Origin: Streptomyces sp. NBC_01716
GTDB lineage: Bacteria > Actinomycetota > Actinomycetes > Streptomycetales > Streptomycetaceae
Length of the DNA stretch: 64,000 bases
Reading direction: 5' to 3'
NCBI RefSeq assembly: GCF_036248275.1
Contig: NZ_CP109181.1
Span: forward strand, 2,790,001 to 2,854,000
Shown here: positions 1 to 7,473 of the stretch, piece by piece
Numbering within the stretch: the first letter of the stretch is position 1
Layout of the letters: the number at the start of each line of letters is the position of its first letter
The notes under the pieces: model-generated
What the model was told of the DNA's origin: nothing
The model's input: the letters and a program-made list of their open reading frames with translations, nothing else
Databases searched by the model: none
Made by a program: the position numbers and the translations under genes

Positions 1-363
1 ACCCAGATCTGGAACAGCGCGGTGTCCAACGTTCAGCTTCAGCAGGGCGGCAACGCCGACTTCACCTACGAAGAGGGCAACGACCCGCGCGGCTCGTACG
101 CGAGCACCGACGGGCACGGCCGCGGCTTCATCTTCCTGGACTACGCGCAGAACCAGGTGTACGACTCCACCCGCGTGACCGCCCACGAGACCGGGCACGT
201 GCTCGGCCTCCCGGACAACTACACGGCCCCCTGCAGCAAGCTGATGTCGGGCGGCGGCCCCGGCCCGTCCTGCACCAACTCGCAGCCGGACGCCGCCGAG
301 CGCAGCCAGGTCAACAGCCTCTGGGCGAACGGCTTCGCGGCCGCGCTGGCCAAGGCCTCCTGA
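1..363 (+). CDS. snpA: Snapalysin-type small neutral metalloprotease (5' end outside window)
   Basis: The reading frame is open from the first base, so the gene starts upstream of the window; only the C-terminal 120 codons are visible. The extended zinc motif [11 protein letters not shown] (codons 62-72) is the HExxHxxGxxD signature of M7 snapalysins, small secreted neutral proteases of Streptomyces; two histidines and the aspartate bind zinc and the glutamate is catalytic. Two cysteines downstream (PCSKLMSG and PSCTN) match the family's single disulfide. The visible part covers most of a mature snapalysin. The signal peptide, propeptide and the LysR-type regulator commonly found beside snpA cannot be seen. 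A compact hairpin follows the stop codon. Confidence 0.85.
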   Translation, partial: TQIWNSAVSNVQLQQGGNADFTYEEGNDPRGSYASTDGHGRGFIFLDYAQNQVYDSTRVTAHETGHVLGLPDNYTAPCSKLMSGGGPGPSCTNSQPDAAERSQVNSLWANGFAAALAKAS

Positions 364-423
364 TCCGTCGCTGATCCGCCGCTGATCGGCAGATCGCGAA
401 CCCCCCACCGGATCGGGCACCTG

Positions 424-465
424 CCGGGCGTGCCGGTACTCAACGTCGAGTACCGGTGCGCCCGG
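424..465. terminator. Two-tiered hairpin between convergent genes
   Basis: An outer stem CCGGGCG/CGCCCGG encloses an inner stem CCGGTACTC/GAGTACCGG with a 6-nt loop. It lies between the snapalysin gene (+) and the GntR gene (-), so it can terminate both transcripts. There is no U-tract, which is usual in Streptomyces. Confidence 0.65.
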
Positions 466-525
466 AGTGCGTTTCACCACCCTCGCGTGACAACAGGCCC
501 TGGGTTTCGGGACAGTGGCGGGCCG

Positions 526-885
526 TCAGGTCGTCAGGCTGAGCCGGACCATGGCCACCAGGTCCTCCTCCGACATCCCCAACTCGCGTGCCTCGGCGAC
601 CACTTCACGGACCCGCTCCAGCAGCTGGGCGCGGCCCGGCGAGACCGGTCCCGGCACCACCACGGCGCCCCGGCCCCTGCGGAGTTCGATCAGGCCCTCC
701 TCCCGCAGCCGCTGGTAACCACGCAGCACCGTATGGACGTTGACGCCGAGCGAGTCGGCCAGCGCCCGCGCCGCCGGGAGGCGGTCGCCGGGGTTCACCG
801 TGCCGTCGGCGATGGCGCCGCGCACCGACCCCGCGATCTGGTCGCCCAGCGGCACCGAGGACGCCGGGTCCACCCGGAAGAGCAC
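526..885 (-). CDS. GntR-family regulator, YtrA-like
   Basis: This 119-residue protein has an N-terminal GntR winged helix (residues about 10-75) followed by a short helical tail of about 45 residues instead of a ligand-binding domain, which is the architecture of the YtrA subfamily. YtrA-type repressors usually control their own operon and adjacent membrane-protein or ABC-transporter genes. The GTG start lies 1 nt beyond the stop of the upstream DUF1648 membrane gene, so the two are transcribed together in the order membrane protein, regulator. A perfect inverted repeat in front of that operon (1862-1884) is the likely binding site. The inducer is unknown. Confidence 0.85.
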   Translation of the reverse strand: MLFRVDPASSVPLGDQIAGSVRGAIADGTVNPGDRLPAARALADSLGVNVHTVLRGYQRLREEGLIELRRGRGAVVVPGPVSPGRAQLLERVREVVAEARELGMSEEDLVAMVRLSLTT

Positions 886-886
886 G

Positions 887-1852
887 TCAGATCCTCCTCC
901 GCCGTTCGGCGAGCGTGTTGAGCAGCGCGGCCGCCGTCGCCGAATCGTCCACTGTGACGGCGAACTCCCGGCCGTCGGTGCGGCGTACGACGATCGCCTC
1001 CCCCGAGCGCAGCACGAAGCCGGTGCGCCGGTGGCGGACCCGGTAGCCCCATCCTCCGAAGTCGGCGACGGCGTTGATCCGGCGGCTGCTCGCCGTGTCG
1101 ACGTGGTCCAGTGGCACCCGCACCCGGGGCCAGGACAGCGCGCCCATGTCGACGGTGAGTCCGTGCCGGTCGACCGACACGCGCGCGGAGGCGAAACACA
1201 GGGCCAGCAGGCCGATGACGAACACGAAAGGACCGTACCGCCAGCTGACGGCGACCGCGACGAACACCCCGGCGACCAGCGTCCCGAGCCCCACCGCGAG
1301 CAGCGAGCCGGAGCCCGTACGCCGGGACCAGCCGGCCATCTCGCCGTCCTTCAGGTCGATCCTGGCCGTGCTGTCGTCCCCGGCGGGTTCGTGCGCGGAA
1401 TCGGGGACGAAGCGGGAGAGCAGCAGGCCCACGCCGGCCGCCGCCACAGCGACCGCGGCGGCGACGGCGAGCTGCCACAGCGGGAAGCGGACGGCGGAGC
1501 TGTCGGTCGCGTCGAGGTTGGCGAAAAGCGTCGCGGTCAGCGCGTACCCCAGAAACCCGGAGAGTCCCCAGCCTCCCGCCATCAGCCGCCGCGCGCCACG
1601 CGGGCTGAGCGGGCTGCCGAGCGCCGACACGGCCCACAGGGCGCCGACCCCGACAAGGAGCAGCGCACCGCCGACGAGGGCCGCGGTGCGGGACATGGGA
1701 TCGCGGTCGGCGTCGCCGGAGAGGTCGAAATGGGTGGCGAGCGAGTCGGGGAGCCGGTCCCCGACGACGAGGAGAACGGCCAGATGGACGGCGAGCGCCA
1801 GCACGAACGGAGCGACGGTGACGGTCGCGAGGCGCAGACGAGCCTGGTTCAT
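887..1852 (-). CDS. DUF1648-domain integral membrane protein
   Basis: The protein has 321 residues. The N-terminus carries a DUF1648-type segment: a membrane helix followed by a short motif around LPDSLATHFDLSGDADR (about residues 30-50), the loop that gives this family its 'THF' core. Further hydrophobic segments follow at about 60-85, 105-130, 150-175 and 225-260, then a soluble C-terminal PH-like region with basic patches. The ATG was chosen because AAGGAGG lies 4 nt upstream; longer upstream reading has no coding character. It is translationally coupled to the GntR gene. The function is unknown; in Firmicutes DUF1648 proteins sit beside regulators and bacteriocin-immunity genes, so a role in envelope stress is only a guess. 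Confidence 0.75.
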   Translation of the reverse strand: MNQARLRLATVTVAPFVLALAVHLAVLLVVGDRLPDSLATHFDLSGDADRDPMSRTAALVGGALLLVGVGALWAVSALGSPLSPRGARRLMAGGWGLSGFLGYALTATLFANLDATDSSAVRFPLWQLAVAAAVAVAAAGVGLLLSRFVPDSAHEPAGDDSTARIDLKDGEMAGWSRRTGSGSLLAVGLGTLVAGVFVAVAVSWRYGPFVFVIGLLALCFASARVSVDRHGLTVDMGALSWPRVRVPLDHVDTASSRRINAVADFGGWGYRVRHRRTGFVLRSGEAIVVRRTDGREFAVTVDDSATAAALLNTLAERRRRI

Positions 1853-1861
1853 AAAACCTCC

Positions 1862-1884
1862 TTGTTCGCATACTACTAGAACAA
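1862..1884. promoter_or_regulatory. Probable GntR (YtrA-like) operator
   Basis: TTGTTC (1862-1867) and GAACAA (1879-1884) form a perfect inverted repeat with an 11-nt AT-rich spacer that includes TACTACTA. The repeat starts 10 bp upstream of the DUF1648 start codon and just upstream of its ribosome binding site, where a bound repressor would block the promoter. Assignment to the downstream GntR protein rests on operon context. Confidence 0.55.
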
Positions 1885-1954
1885 TGAACCGGGCAGAAAG
1901 CAACCGCCCAGGCAGGAGGGAGAGTGGTCCTCGGCTGTCAGCAGTTCGCTTCGT

Positions 1955-2385
1955 CGGAGGTGGCCGCCACCTCGCGTTGCGCGGTCTGCGCGACGTGGGC
2001 GAGCAGGGTGCGCAGCTGCCGCGCGTCCTCGGGGACAAGGCCGGCGACGAGGCACGCCTCAGCGGCGCCGACGACACCCTGCGCCTGGCCGCCGAGGCCG
2101 GTGCCGTGGACATCCTGGTCAGTGGGTGCCCTGGCTCCGGGCATGGCCGGGCGGGGGCACGGTTCGACCGTGATCGTCGGCTCCGGCGCGGCCCGCGAGC
2201 CTGCCCCGATCGGCCACCTGCGGTGCGCCCCTCGGGTGTGCGCGTGAACACCGTTTCCCCGGGCCCGGTGCACACACCGAGGGCACCCAGGCCATGCTCG
2301 GCGAGCACATCGCGGTTCTGACCCAGGTCACGGGACCGCGGGGCGGCTCGTACGGGGCTTCCTCGGCCCATGAGTTACGGCCGCC
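1955..2385 (+). pseudogene. Decayed short-chain dehydrogenase/reductase (SDR) gene
   Basis: Pieces of one SDR protein can be read in more than one frame: DTLRLAAEAGAVDILVS (the segment that normally leads into the NNAG motif), then GSTVIVGSGAAREPAPIG (beta5 with the serine region), then VRVNTVSPGPVHTP (the conserved motif after the YxxxK helix) and finally AMLGEHIAVLTQVT. The NAD-binding TGxxxGxG start and the catalytic YxxxK region are missing, and at least two frameshifts separate the segments. No ribosome binding site or intact frame was found. It is a relic of an SDR of the type common in Streptomyces. Confidence 0.7.
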
Positions 2386-2395
2386 ACGGCGACGG

Positions 2396-2836
2396 TCAGG
2401 CGTTCACCAGGATCTTGCTTCCGAACTCCGTGTCGTCCGGGAGCTGTCGCTTGATCCGGTCCAGGGCGTCGCGGAAGCCCGCGCCGAGGATGCCCGACTC
2501 GTACGCCGCACCGCCGCAGCGGAGCGTGAGGCTCAGCTCGGCGCGGCCCGACGGCGAGCCCGACGGGCGCTCACCGAGCGTCAGCAGGCAGCTGAGCGTG
2601 GCCTGTTGGACCGTGCCGCCCGCGTTCACGGGCATGGGTATGTCCCACTCCAGCACGCAGGAGGACAGCACCCCGCCCGCCTCCGTGGCTTCGAGCACGG
2701 AGAAATCCGCCCCCTCGTAAGCAACTCCCCTTATGCGGGTGCGGACTTGCCGTCCGTCCGCGATGATCGCGATGGGTTCCGCACCGCGGCGGTCCCGATA
2801 CCAACCCGCCCATGACTCCGTCGACTCCGCTGTCAT
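2396..2836 (-). CDS. DUF6304-like conserved hypothetical protein
   Basis: The protein has 146 residues, read from the ATG that gives MTAESTESWAGWYRDRRG; the frame is open for 23 more codons upstream but with low-complexity content. It is soluble, has no signal peptide or membrane segment, and has a beta-rich pattern with the motifs TRIRGVAYEGADF, SCVLEWDIPMPV and LTLRCGG. I recognise these as typical of a Streptomyces family annotated DUF6304, although family membership is from memory. No function is known. It is monocistronic, with its start 101 nt from the end of the DHFR-like gene. It may bind ligand or partner protein, but nothing in the sequence shows which. Confidence 0.7.
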   Translation of the reverse strand: MTAESTESWAGWYRDRRGAEPIAIIADGRQVRTRIRGVAYEGADFSVLEATEAGGVLSSCVLEWDIPMPVNAGGTVQQATLSCLLTLGERPSGSPSGRAELSLTLRCGGAAYESGILGAGFRDALDRIKRQLPDDTEFGSKILVNA

Positions 2837-2937
2837 GGCGCGGACTGTAGCGGTACGGGACGCTCCGCCGCCGCGTGGGTCACCGCTTGAGCATTTCCCG
2901 GCCACCCGGATTCGCCGTGTTCATCCGCTTCGCCGCT

Positions 2938-3516
2938 TCACCGCTCACGGCCGTACGTCCTGACGACCACTCCGTTGCCGAAGGTGCGGTTGGATTCCAG
3001 GGCGAACTCGGCCTGGGCGAACGGCGTGCCGAACATGGGCATTCCGGAGCCGAGGATGAGCGGGTACGACTTGACGACCAACTCGTCCACCTCGTCGATC
3101 AGTTGGGCGGCGAGGTTCGCGCCGCCGCAGAGGTAGATCCCGAGACCGTCCTCCTTCTTCAGCTCCCTGACCCTGGCGGCGACATCCCCGGAGACGATCT
3201 CCACCGCGGGGTCGGTGCCGGTGAGCGTCCGCGAGGCCACGAGCTGGCGCAGGTGCGCGTACGGACTGGTGATGCCCATGTCCAGGGCCACGGCGTACGA
3301 ACGCCTGCCCTGGATGACCGTGTCGAACCGCTTGTTCGCCAGGTGGTCGATACCGAGCGGCTGACGGCCCGGGGTCGGCAGTGTCTCCGGATACTCCTCC
3401 TTGAGGAAGTCGAAGAACTCCTCGTCGACGAAGCGGGTGAAGAAGTCCGCCTCACCGCTCGGGTCGCCGATGAAGCCGTCGATCGACGCGGCGATGAAAT
3501 ACGTGAGCTTGCGCAA
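2938..3516 (-). CDS. Dihydrofolate reductase-like (RibD C-terminal domain) protein
   Basis: This 192-residue protein spans a single RibD_C/DHFR-like fold: MRKLTYFIAASIDGFIG at the N-terminus, a central GRRSYAVALD segment, LCGGANLAAQLIDEVDEL (the NADPH-binding GGxxLxxxLxxxxLVDE pattern) and a C-terminal LILGSGMPMF. Such stand-alone proteins are probable NADPH-dependent reductases; they are not the folate-pathway FolA. Translation probably begins at TTG, with AGAGGA about 8 nt upstream, because MRKLTYF is the usual N-terminus in relatives. It reads away from the MITE pair, whose left element lies about 160 bp upstream. The substrate is unknown. Confidence 0.85.
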   Translation of the reverse strand: MRKLTYFIAASIDGFIGDPSGEADFFTRFVDEEFFDFLKEEYPETLPTPGRQPLGIDHLANKRFDTVIQGRRSYAVALDMGITSPYAHLRQLVASRTLTGTDPAVEIVSGDVAARVRELKKEDGLGIYLCGGANLAAQLIDEVDELVVKSYPLILGSGMPMFGTPFAQAEFALESNRTFGNGVVVRTYGRER

Positions 3517-3677
3517 GCCGGTCCTCTTTTGCGATGGGTGACAGAAGGTGTGCCGGCCTGCGCACCCCGGAGTCCGTCCGGAGCGCGCGACCTGACCACT
3601 TCACCCATAGTGCTTCACACGTAGTGGTTAGGCAAGCTCCTTTCTCCCGCCGAAGAGGGGGTCCGTGCATGGCCCTA

Positions 3678-3820
3678 AAGCGTGTTGCAGAACCGCGATC
3701 ACGCTCAGATCCAGCCACCCGCGGCAAGATCGACTGCCCGATTGCACCCCCGTTTCCACCGTCTTGGCATGCGTCGCGAAGAGTCCGCGGGAGATCGTTC
3801 TGTCGTTCTGCAACACGCTT
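3678..3820. mobile_element. 143-bp MITE with TA target duplication
   Basis: Sixteen-base perfect terminal inverted repeats (AAGCGTGTTGCAGAAC at the left, its complement at the right) bound a 143-bp non-coding element flanked by TA on both sides (3676-3677 and 3821-3822). No transposase is encoded. TA duplication fits mobilisation by an IS630/Tc1-mariner-type or IS5-group transposase in trans. The right-hand TA is shared with the adjoining 181-bp element, so the second insertion used the flank of the first. Confidence 0.8.
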
Positions 3821-3822
3821 TA

Positions 3823-4003
3823 GGGCGTGTTTGAGAAGTAGCGTCGTCCGCCCATCGGGCGGGGCCCACGGCGTCTGGTGCGTGCGATCGCAAGGCGGAG
3901 GATCAGCCCCGTAGATGGACCGGACGTACTTGGATGACTCCGACAACGCAGCGAGCGCGCGTGCCAGGCGTCGTGGGCCAGACGGGACTTCTCAAACACG
4001 CCC
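3823..4003. mobile_element. 181-bp MITE, copy A
   Basis: The termini GGGCGTGTTTGAGAAGT and its complement form perfect inverted repeats, with TA on both sides (3821-3822, 4004-4005). A second, subterminal inverted pair (GGCCCACG-CGTCTGG type) lies inside. By eye it differs from copy B (34191-34371, opposite orientation) at three positions. No transposase is encoded; short open frames inside it are artefacts of the palindrome. Its last base supplies the G of the TAG stop of the polyprenyl synthase gene. Confidence 0.88.
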
Positions 4004-5043
4004 TAGGAGGTGCGCCGTGTGACGTACTCGGCCAGGGACAGCAGATCACCCCCCGTCGCCACATCCGGTACGACCAGGGACAGTTGGTGGACCGCACGGG
4101 CCATCCGGTCGGCCGCCTGGGCCTGCGCCCAGTCACGGCCGCCGGCCCGCTCGACCGCCGATGCCGCCCGCGCGACGGCGACGTCGTCCATCGGCCGCCG
4201 GTAGAGATCCGCCAGTTCCTCGGCGGCCGGATGCCCCGAGACCAGCGCGGCCACAACCGGCAGTGACTTCTTGTGGGCGACCAGATCGGCACCGGCCGGC
4301 TTGCCGGTGCGGTCGGGGTCGCCCCAGATCCCGATGAGATCGTCGATCAGCTGGAAGGCCAGCCCCGCCTCCCGGCCGAAGGCGTCGAGCGCGGCCACCG
4401 CCTCGTCGTCCGCGTCCGCGTAGAGCGCGCCGAGAGCACACGAAGTGCCCAGCAGCGCACCGGTCTTGGCCATCGCCATCGTCAGACACTCGTCCAGCGA
4501 GACGTCGTTGGGCCCGCGCAGCTCCAGCGCGCAGTCCGTCTGCTGTCCGGCGCAGAGCTCGATGATGCAGGCGGTGAGCCGCCCGGCGGCCTGGGACGAG
4601 GCCGGATGGCGGTCCTCGGCCAGCAGCCGCAGCGCCAGCGCGTGCAGGGCGTCGCCGACGATGATCGCGTCGGTGGTGCCGAAGACCGTCCAGGCCGTGG
4701 GCCGGTGCCTGCGCGTCGGGTCCTCGTCGATGACGTCGTCGTGCAGCAGGGTGAAGTTGTGGGCCAGCTCCACGGCGACCGCGGCCGGAACCGCGCGGTG
4801 CGGCTCCCCGCCGAGGGCCCGCGTCGCCGCGAGGACCAGGGCAGGTCTGATCGCCTTGCCCACACCGCCCGCGACGGGTGAGCCGTCGGCCTCCTGCCAG
4901 CCGAAGTGGTATCTCGCGACGCGGCGCAAGGCAGGGGGCAACGACTGGACGGCCGCGCGCAGTTCGGGCTGGACGACGCTACGCGAACGCTCCAGGAGCG
5001 CCACCGCCTCGTGGCCATCGGTGGCGGCATCCGTGCTGGTCAT
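4003..5043 (-). CDS. Polyprenyl (isoprenyl diphosphate) synthase, probable encapsulin cargo
   Basis: This 346-residue all-helical trans-prenyltransferase condenses IPP with allylic diphosphates. The first aspartate-rich motif is DDVID (residues 102-106) and the second is DDLIG (234-238); KAIRPALVLAA carries the substrate-binding Lys-Arg pair, and AGQQTD is the usual helix F signature. The ATG at 5043 is preferred, with GAGGAA upstream; the frame continues far upstream only as a shadow of the encapsulin gene. The encapsulin gene is directly upstream on the same strand, 136 bp away. In family 2B encapsulin loci, polyprenyl transferases are established cargo types, usually loaded through a disordered extension. 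Here the N-terminal 25 residues are the only candidate loading segment. The stop codon TAG is completed by a MITE. Confidence 0.88.
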   Translation of the reverse strand: MTSTDAATDGHEAVALLERSRSVVQPELRAAVQSLPPALRRVARYHFGWQEADGSPVAGGVGKAIRPALVLAATRALGGEPHRAVPAAVAVELAHNFTLLHDDVIDEDPTRRHRPTAWTVFGTTDAIIVGDALHALALRLLAEDRHPASSQAAGRLTACIIELCAGQQTDCALELRGPNDVSLDECLTMAMAKTGALLGTSCALGALYADADDEAVAALDAFGREAGLAFQLIDDLIGIWGDPDRTGKPAGADLVAHKKSLPVVAALVSGHPAAEELADLYRRPMDDVAVARAASAVERAGGRDWAQAQAADRMARAVHQLSLVVPDVATGGDLLSLAEYVTRRTS

Positions 5044-5179
5044 GGTCGGGGTCACTTCCTCTGCGGCGGACTGGGGACCAGGGAGGGAGCCGGGTCCTGG
5101 CCGGACCCGGCGGGCGCGCGGGCGGGACCCGGCCGTACGGGCGAACACGCCCCGACCCCGCCCGCGCCCCGGCGGACTC

Positions 5180-6586
5180 CTATCCCCAGCGGCCCACTTC
5201 CACGTTCTCCAGCACGCCGAGGGCGTCCGGTACGAGGATGGCGGCCGAGTAGTAGGCCGTGACCAGGTAGGAGATGATCGCCTGTTCGTCGATGCCCATG
5301 AACCGGACCGACATGCTGGGCTCGATCTCGTCCGGGATGCCGCTCTGCTGGAGCCCGACGACCCCCTGCTCGGGCTCGCCCGTACGCATACAGATGATCG
5401 AGGTCGTCCGGGCGTCGGAGACCGGGATCTTGTCGCAAGGGAAGATCGGCACCCCGCGCCAGGCCGGCACATGGGTGCCCGCGACCTCCACCGTGGCCGG
5501 ATTGAGCCCCCTCTTGTTGCACTCCCGCCCGAAGGCGGCGATCGCCCGCGGATGCGCGAGGAACATTTTCGAGCCACGGCGGCGCGACAGCAGCTCGTCC
5601 ATGTCGTCGGGGGTGGGCGCGCCCTCGTGCGGCTGGAGGCGCTGCCCGTAGTCGCAGTTGTTCAGCAGGCCGAACTCCCCGTTGTTCACCAGCTCGTACT
5701 CCTGGCGCTCCCGCAGCGCCTCGACCGTGAGCCGCAACTGCTGCTCGGTCTGGTTCATCGGCTGGTTGTAGAGGTCGGCGACCCTGCTGTGGACCTTCAG
5801 CACGGTCTGCGCGACGCTCAGCTCGTACTCCCGCGGCGCCGCCTCGTAGTCCACGAACGTATGAGGCACGACCGCCTCGCCGACATGGCCTGCGGAGAGG
5901 TCGATCGCCGCCTCGCCGTACTTGTTGGTCCGCTGCTCCGGGATGGACGCGAGCCCGTCCAGATGCCTCCGCAGCGGCTGCGCCCGCTCCGCGAGGTTGA
6001 GCACATCCTGCCGGGTCAGCACCAGCACCGTGCAGGCCGTCGCCGCACGTGCCGTGTACCGCCAGGTGGCCTCGCCGTCGACCAGGGCCTGCTCCCCGAA
6101 ATACGCCCCGTCGGCGAGGAGGCCGAGCACCGTCTCGTCCCCGTAGGGCCCCTCCCCCACCTTCTCCACCTTGCCGTGGGCCAGCAGATACACCCGGTCC
6201 GCCGGAGCGCCGGAGGCCGCCACGGTCTGGCCCGCGGTGAACTCCTGCTGCTCGCAGCGGTTCGCCAGCTCGGCCAGGACCTCCTCGTCCGCGAAATCAC
6301 GCAGCGGCGGCAGCTCGGCCAGCTCCGCCGGGACCACCGCCACCCGGCCGCCCGTCTGCACGAACGTCACGCGCCCGTCTCCGACGGCATAGCTGAGCCG
6401 CCGGTTCACCCGGTACGTACCCCCCTGTACCTGCACCCACGGCAGCATCCGCAGCAGCCACCGCGAGCTGATCTCCTGCATCTGCGGAGCCGACTTCGTG
6501 GTGGTCGCCAGGTTCCGCGCCGCAGCCGTCCCCAGGCTCTGCTGGGAAGGCGGCTCCACCGTACGGACCTCGTCACCAACCGACAT
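5180..6586 (-). CDS. eshA: Family 2B encapsulin shell protein (EshA-like)
   Basis: The 468-residue protein matches EshA of Streptomyces in length and layout. An N-terminal arm (about 1-60) is followed by a cyclic-nucleotide-binding-like insertion domain (about 75-225, with AAGSGAP-type loop and [19 protein letters not shown]), then an HK97-fold shell domain to the C-terminus. Proteins of this kind assemble into hollow nanocompartments. The insertion domain is displayed on the shell and may sense a small ligand, although classical cNMP-binding residues are only partly evident. GGGAG precedes the ATG. The adjacent prenyl synthase is the likely cargo; unlike 2-methylisoborneol loci, no terpene cyclase or methyltransferase is present. 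In S. griseus EshA affects antibiotic production and growth. Confidence 0.9.
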   Translation of the reverse strand: MSVGDEVRTVEPPSQQSLGTAAARNLATTTKSAPQMQEISSRWLLRMLPWVQVQGGTYRVNRRLSYAVGDGRVTFVQTGGRVAVVPAELAELPPLRDFADEEVLAELANRCEQQEFTAGQTVAASGAPADRVYLLAHGKVEKVGEGPYGDETVLGLLADGAYFGEQALVDGEATWRYTARAATACTVLVLTRQDVLNLAERAQPLRRHLDGLASIPEQRTNKYGEAAIDLSAGHVGEAVVPHTFVDYEAAPREYELSVAQTVLKVHSRVADLYNQPMNQTEQQLRLTVEALRERQEYELVNNGEFGLLNNCDYGQRLQPHEGAPTPDDMDELLSRRRGSKMFLAHPRAIAAFGRECNKRGLNPATVEVAGTHVPAWRGVPIFPCDKIPVSDARTTSIICMRTGEPEQGVVGLQQSGIPDEIEPSMSVRFMGIDEQAIISYLVTAYYSAAILVPDALGVLENVEVGRWG

Positions 6587-6843
6587 GAGTCTCCCTCTCG
6601 ATCATGGGCTGACCTGCGTGAACAAGCCTTTCACCACGTTCGGTCGGCACGCCATCACACAAATGAGTGGGACTGGATCACGGTCGTCGGGGCACATTTG
6701 CGGTTCCTGTCATCGACGGTCAGGCACGGCCGAAAGTGACCGGAACCGCTCGTACAGCGTGCGAATTGATGGTCCACTCCGCGGTGTTCGGGGAATAGCC
6801 AGCGATACGAGAACGCTCCACATCCACCCGTCAAGGAGGCGAC

Positions 6844-7434
6844 ATGGCCACACCCATGTCCGCGAGCAGTTTCATCCGCGCGCTGAAGGACGAGGGTCTG
6901 ACCGTCGTCGAAGTCGGCGACTGGCGCACGCACAACCGCAACCACGTCGGGCCCTGGGGTCCGGTCCACGGCGTGATGATCCACCACACGGTCACCAAGG
7001 GCACCGCGAACACCGTGCGTATCTGCCGTGACGGCTACGCGGGGCTTCCCGGGCCGCTGTGCCACGGCGTCATCGCCAAGGACGGCAAGGTCCATCTGGT
7101 CGGCTACGGCCGGGCCAACCACGCCGGCAGCGGCGACGACGACGTCCTGCGCGCCGTGATCGCCGAGAAGGCCCTGCCGCCGGACAACGAGGCCAACACG
7201 GACGGCAACAGGCACTTCTACGGCTTCGAGTGCGAGAACCTCGGCGACGGCAAGGACCCGTGGCCCGCCGTCCAGGTCGAGGCGATGGAGGCCGCGGCGG
7301 CTGCCGTCTGCCGTGTCCACAAGTGGAACGCGCCCTCGGTCATCGGCCACCTGGAGTGGCAGCCGGGCAAGATCGACCCCCGCGGCGTCTCCATGGCCGG
7401 TCTGCGCCGTCGTATCGACGAGCGGCTGAGTTAG
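6844..7434 (+). CDS. N-acetylmuramoyl-L-alanine amidase (Amidase_2 domain), cytoplasmic-type
   Basis: This 196-residue protein consists of one zinc amidase_2/PGRP domain. Expected zinc ligands are visible: His47 or 48 in MIHHTV, and His169 in IGHLEWQPGKIDP; His93 in NHAGSG is close to the active site. It would cut the bond between MurNAc and the stem peptide of peptidoglycan. AGGAGG lies 6 nt before the ATG. There is no signal peptide or cell-wall-binding domain. This is like phage-type lysins, but no other phage genes are nearby, and such amidases are common single genes in Streptomyces chromosomes. Export route and role (autolysis, peptidoglycan recycling) are unknown. Confidence 0.88.
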   Translation: MATPMSASSFIRALKDEGLTVVEVGDWRTHNRNHVGPWGPVHGVMIHHTVTKGTANTVRICRDGYAGLPGPLCHGVIAKDGKVHLVGYGRANHAGSGDDDVLRAVIAEKALPPDNEANTDGNRHFYGFECENLGDGKDPWPAVQVEAMEAAAAAVCRVHKWNAPSVIGHLEWQPGKIDPRGVSMAGLRRRIDERLS

Positions 7435-7473
7435 GTCACTCCCCAGGTTGATCGCCCGACCGACAATGGATGT

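Noticed and set aside
887..2371. 494-residue DUF1648 protein with a long N-terminal extension
   Set aside because: The extension runs through the SDR relic, and a strong ribosome binding site lies at the internal ATG (1852).
4003..5577. 524-residue prenyl synthase reading frame
   Set aside because: The extra N-terminal 178 residues are the antisense/out-of-frame shadow of the encapsulin gene; the ATG at 5043 is the natural start.
4003..6586. 2-methylisoborneol biosynthesis operon
   Set aside because: No terpene cyclase or C-methyltransferase gene flanks the encapsulin.
6844..7434. Prophage lysis module
   Set aside because: Only an amidase is present; there is no holin, tail or integrase gene nearby.
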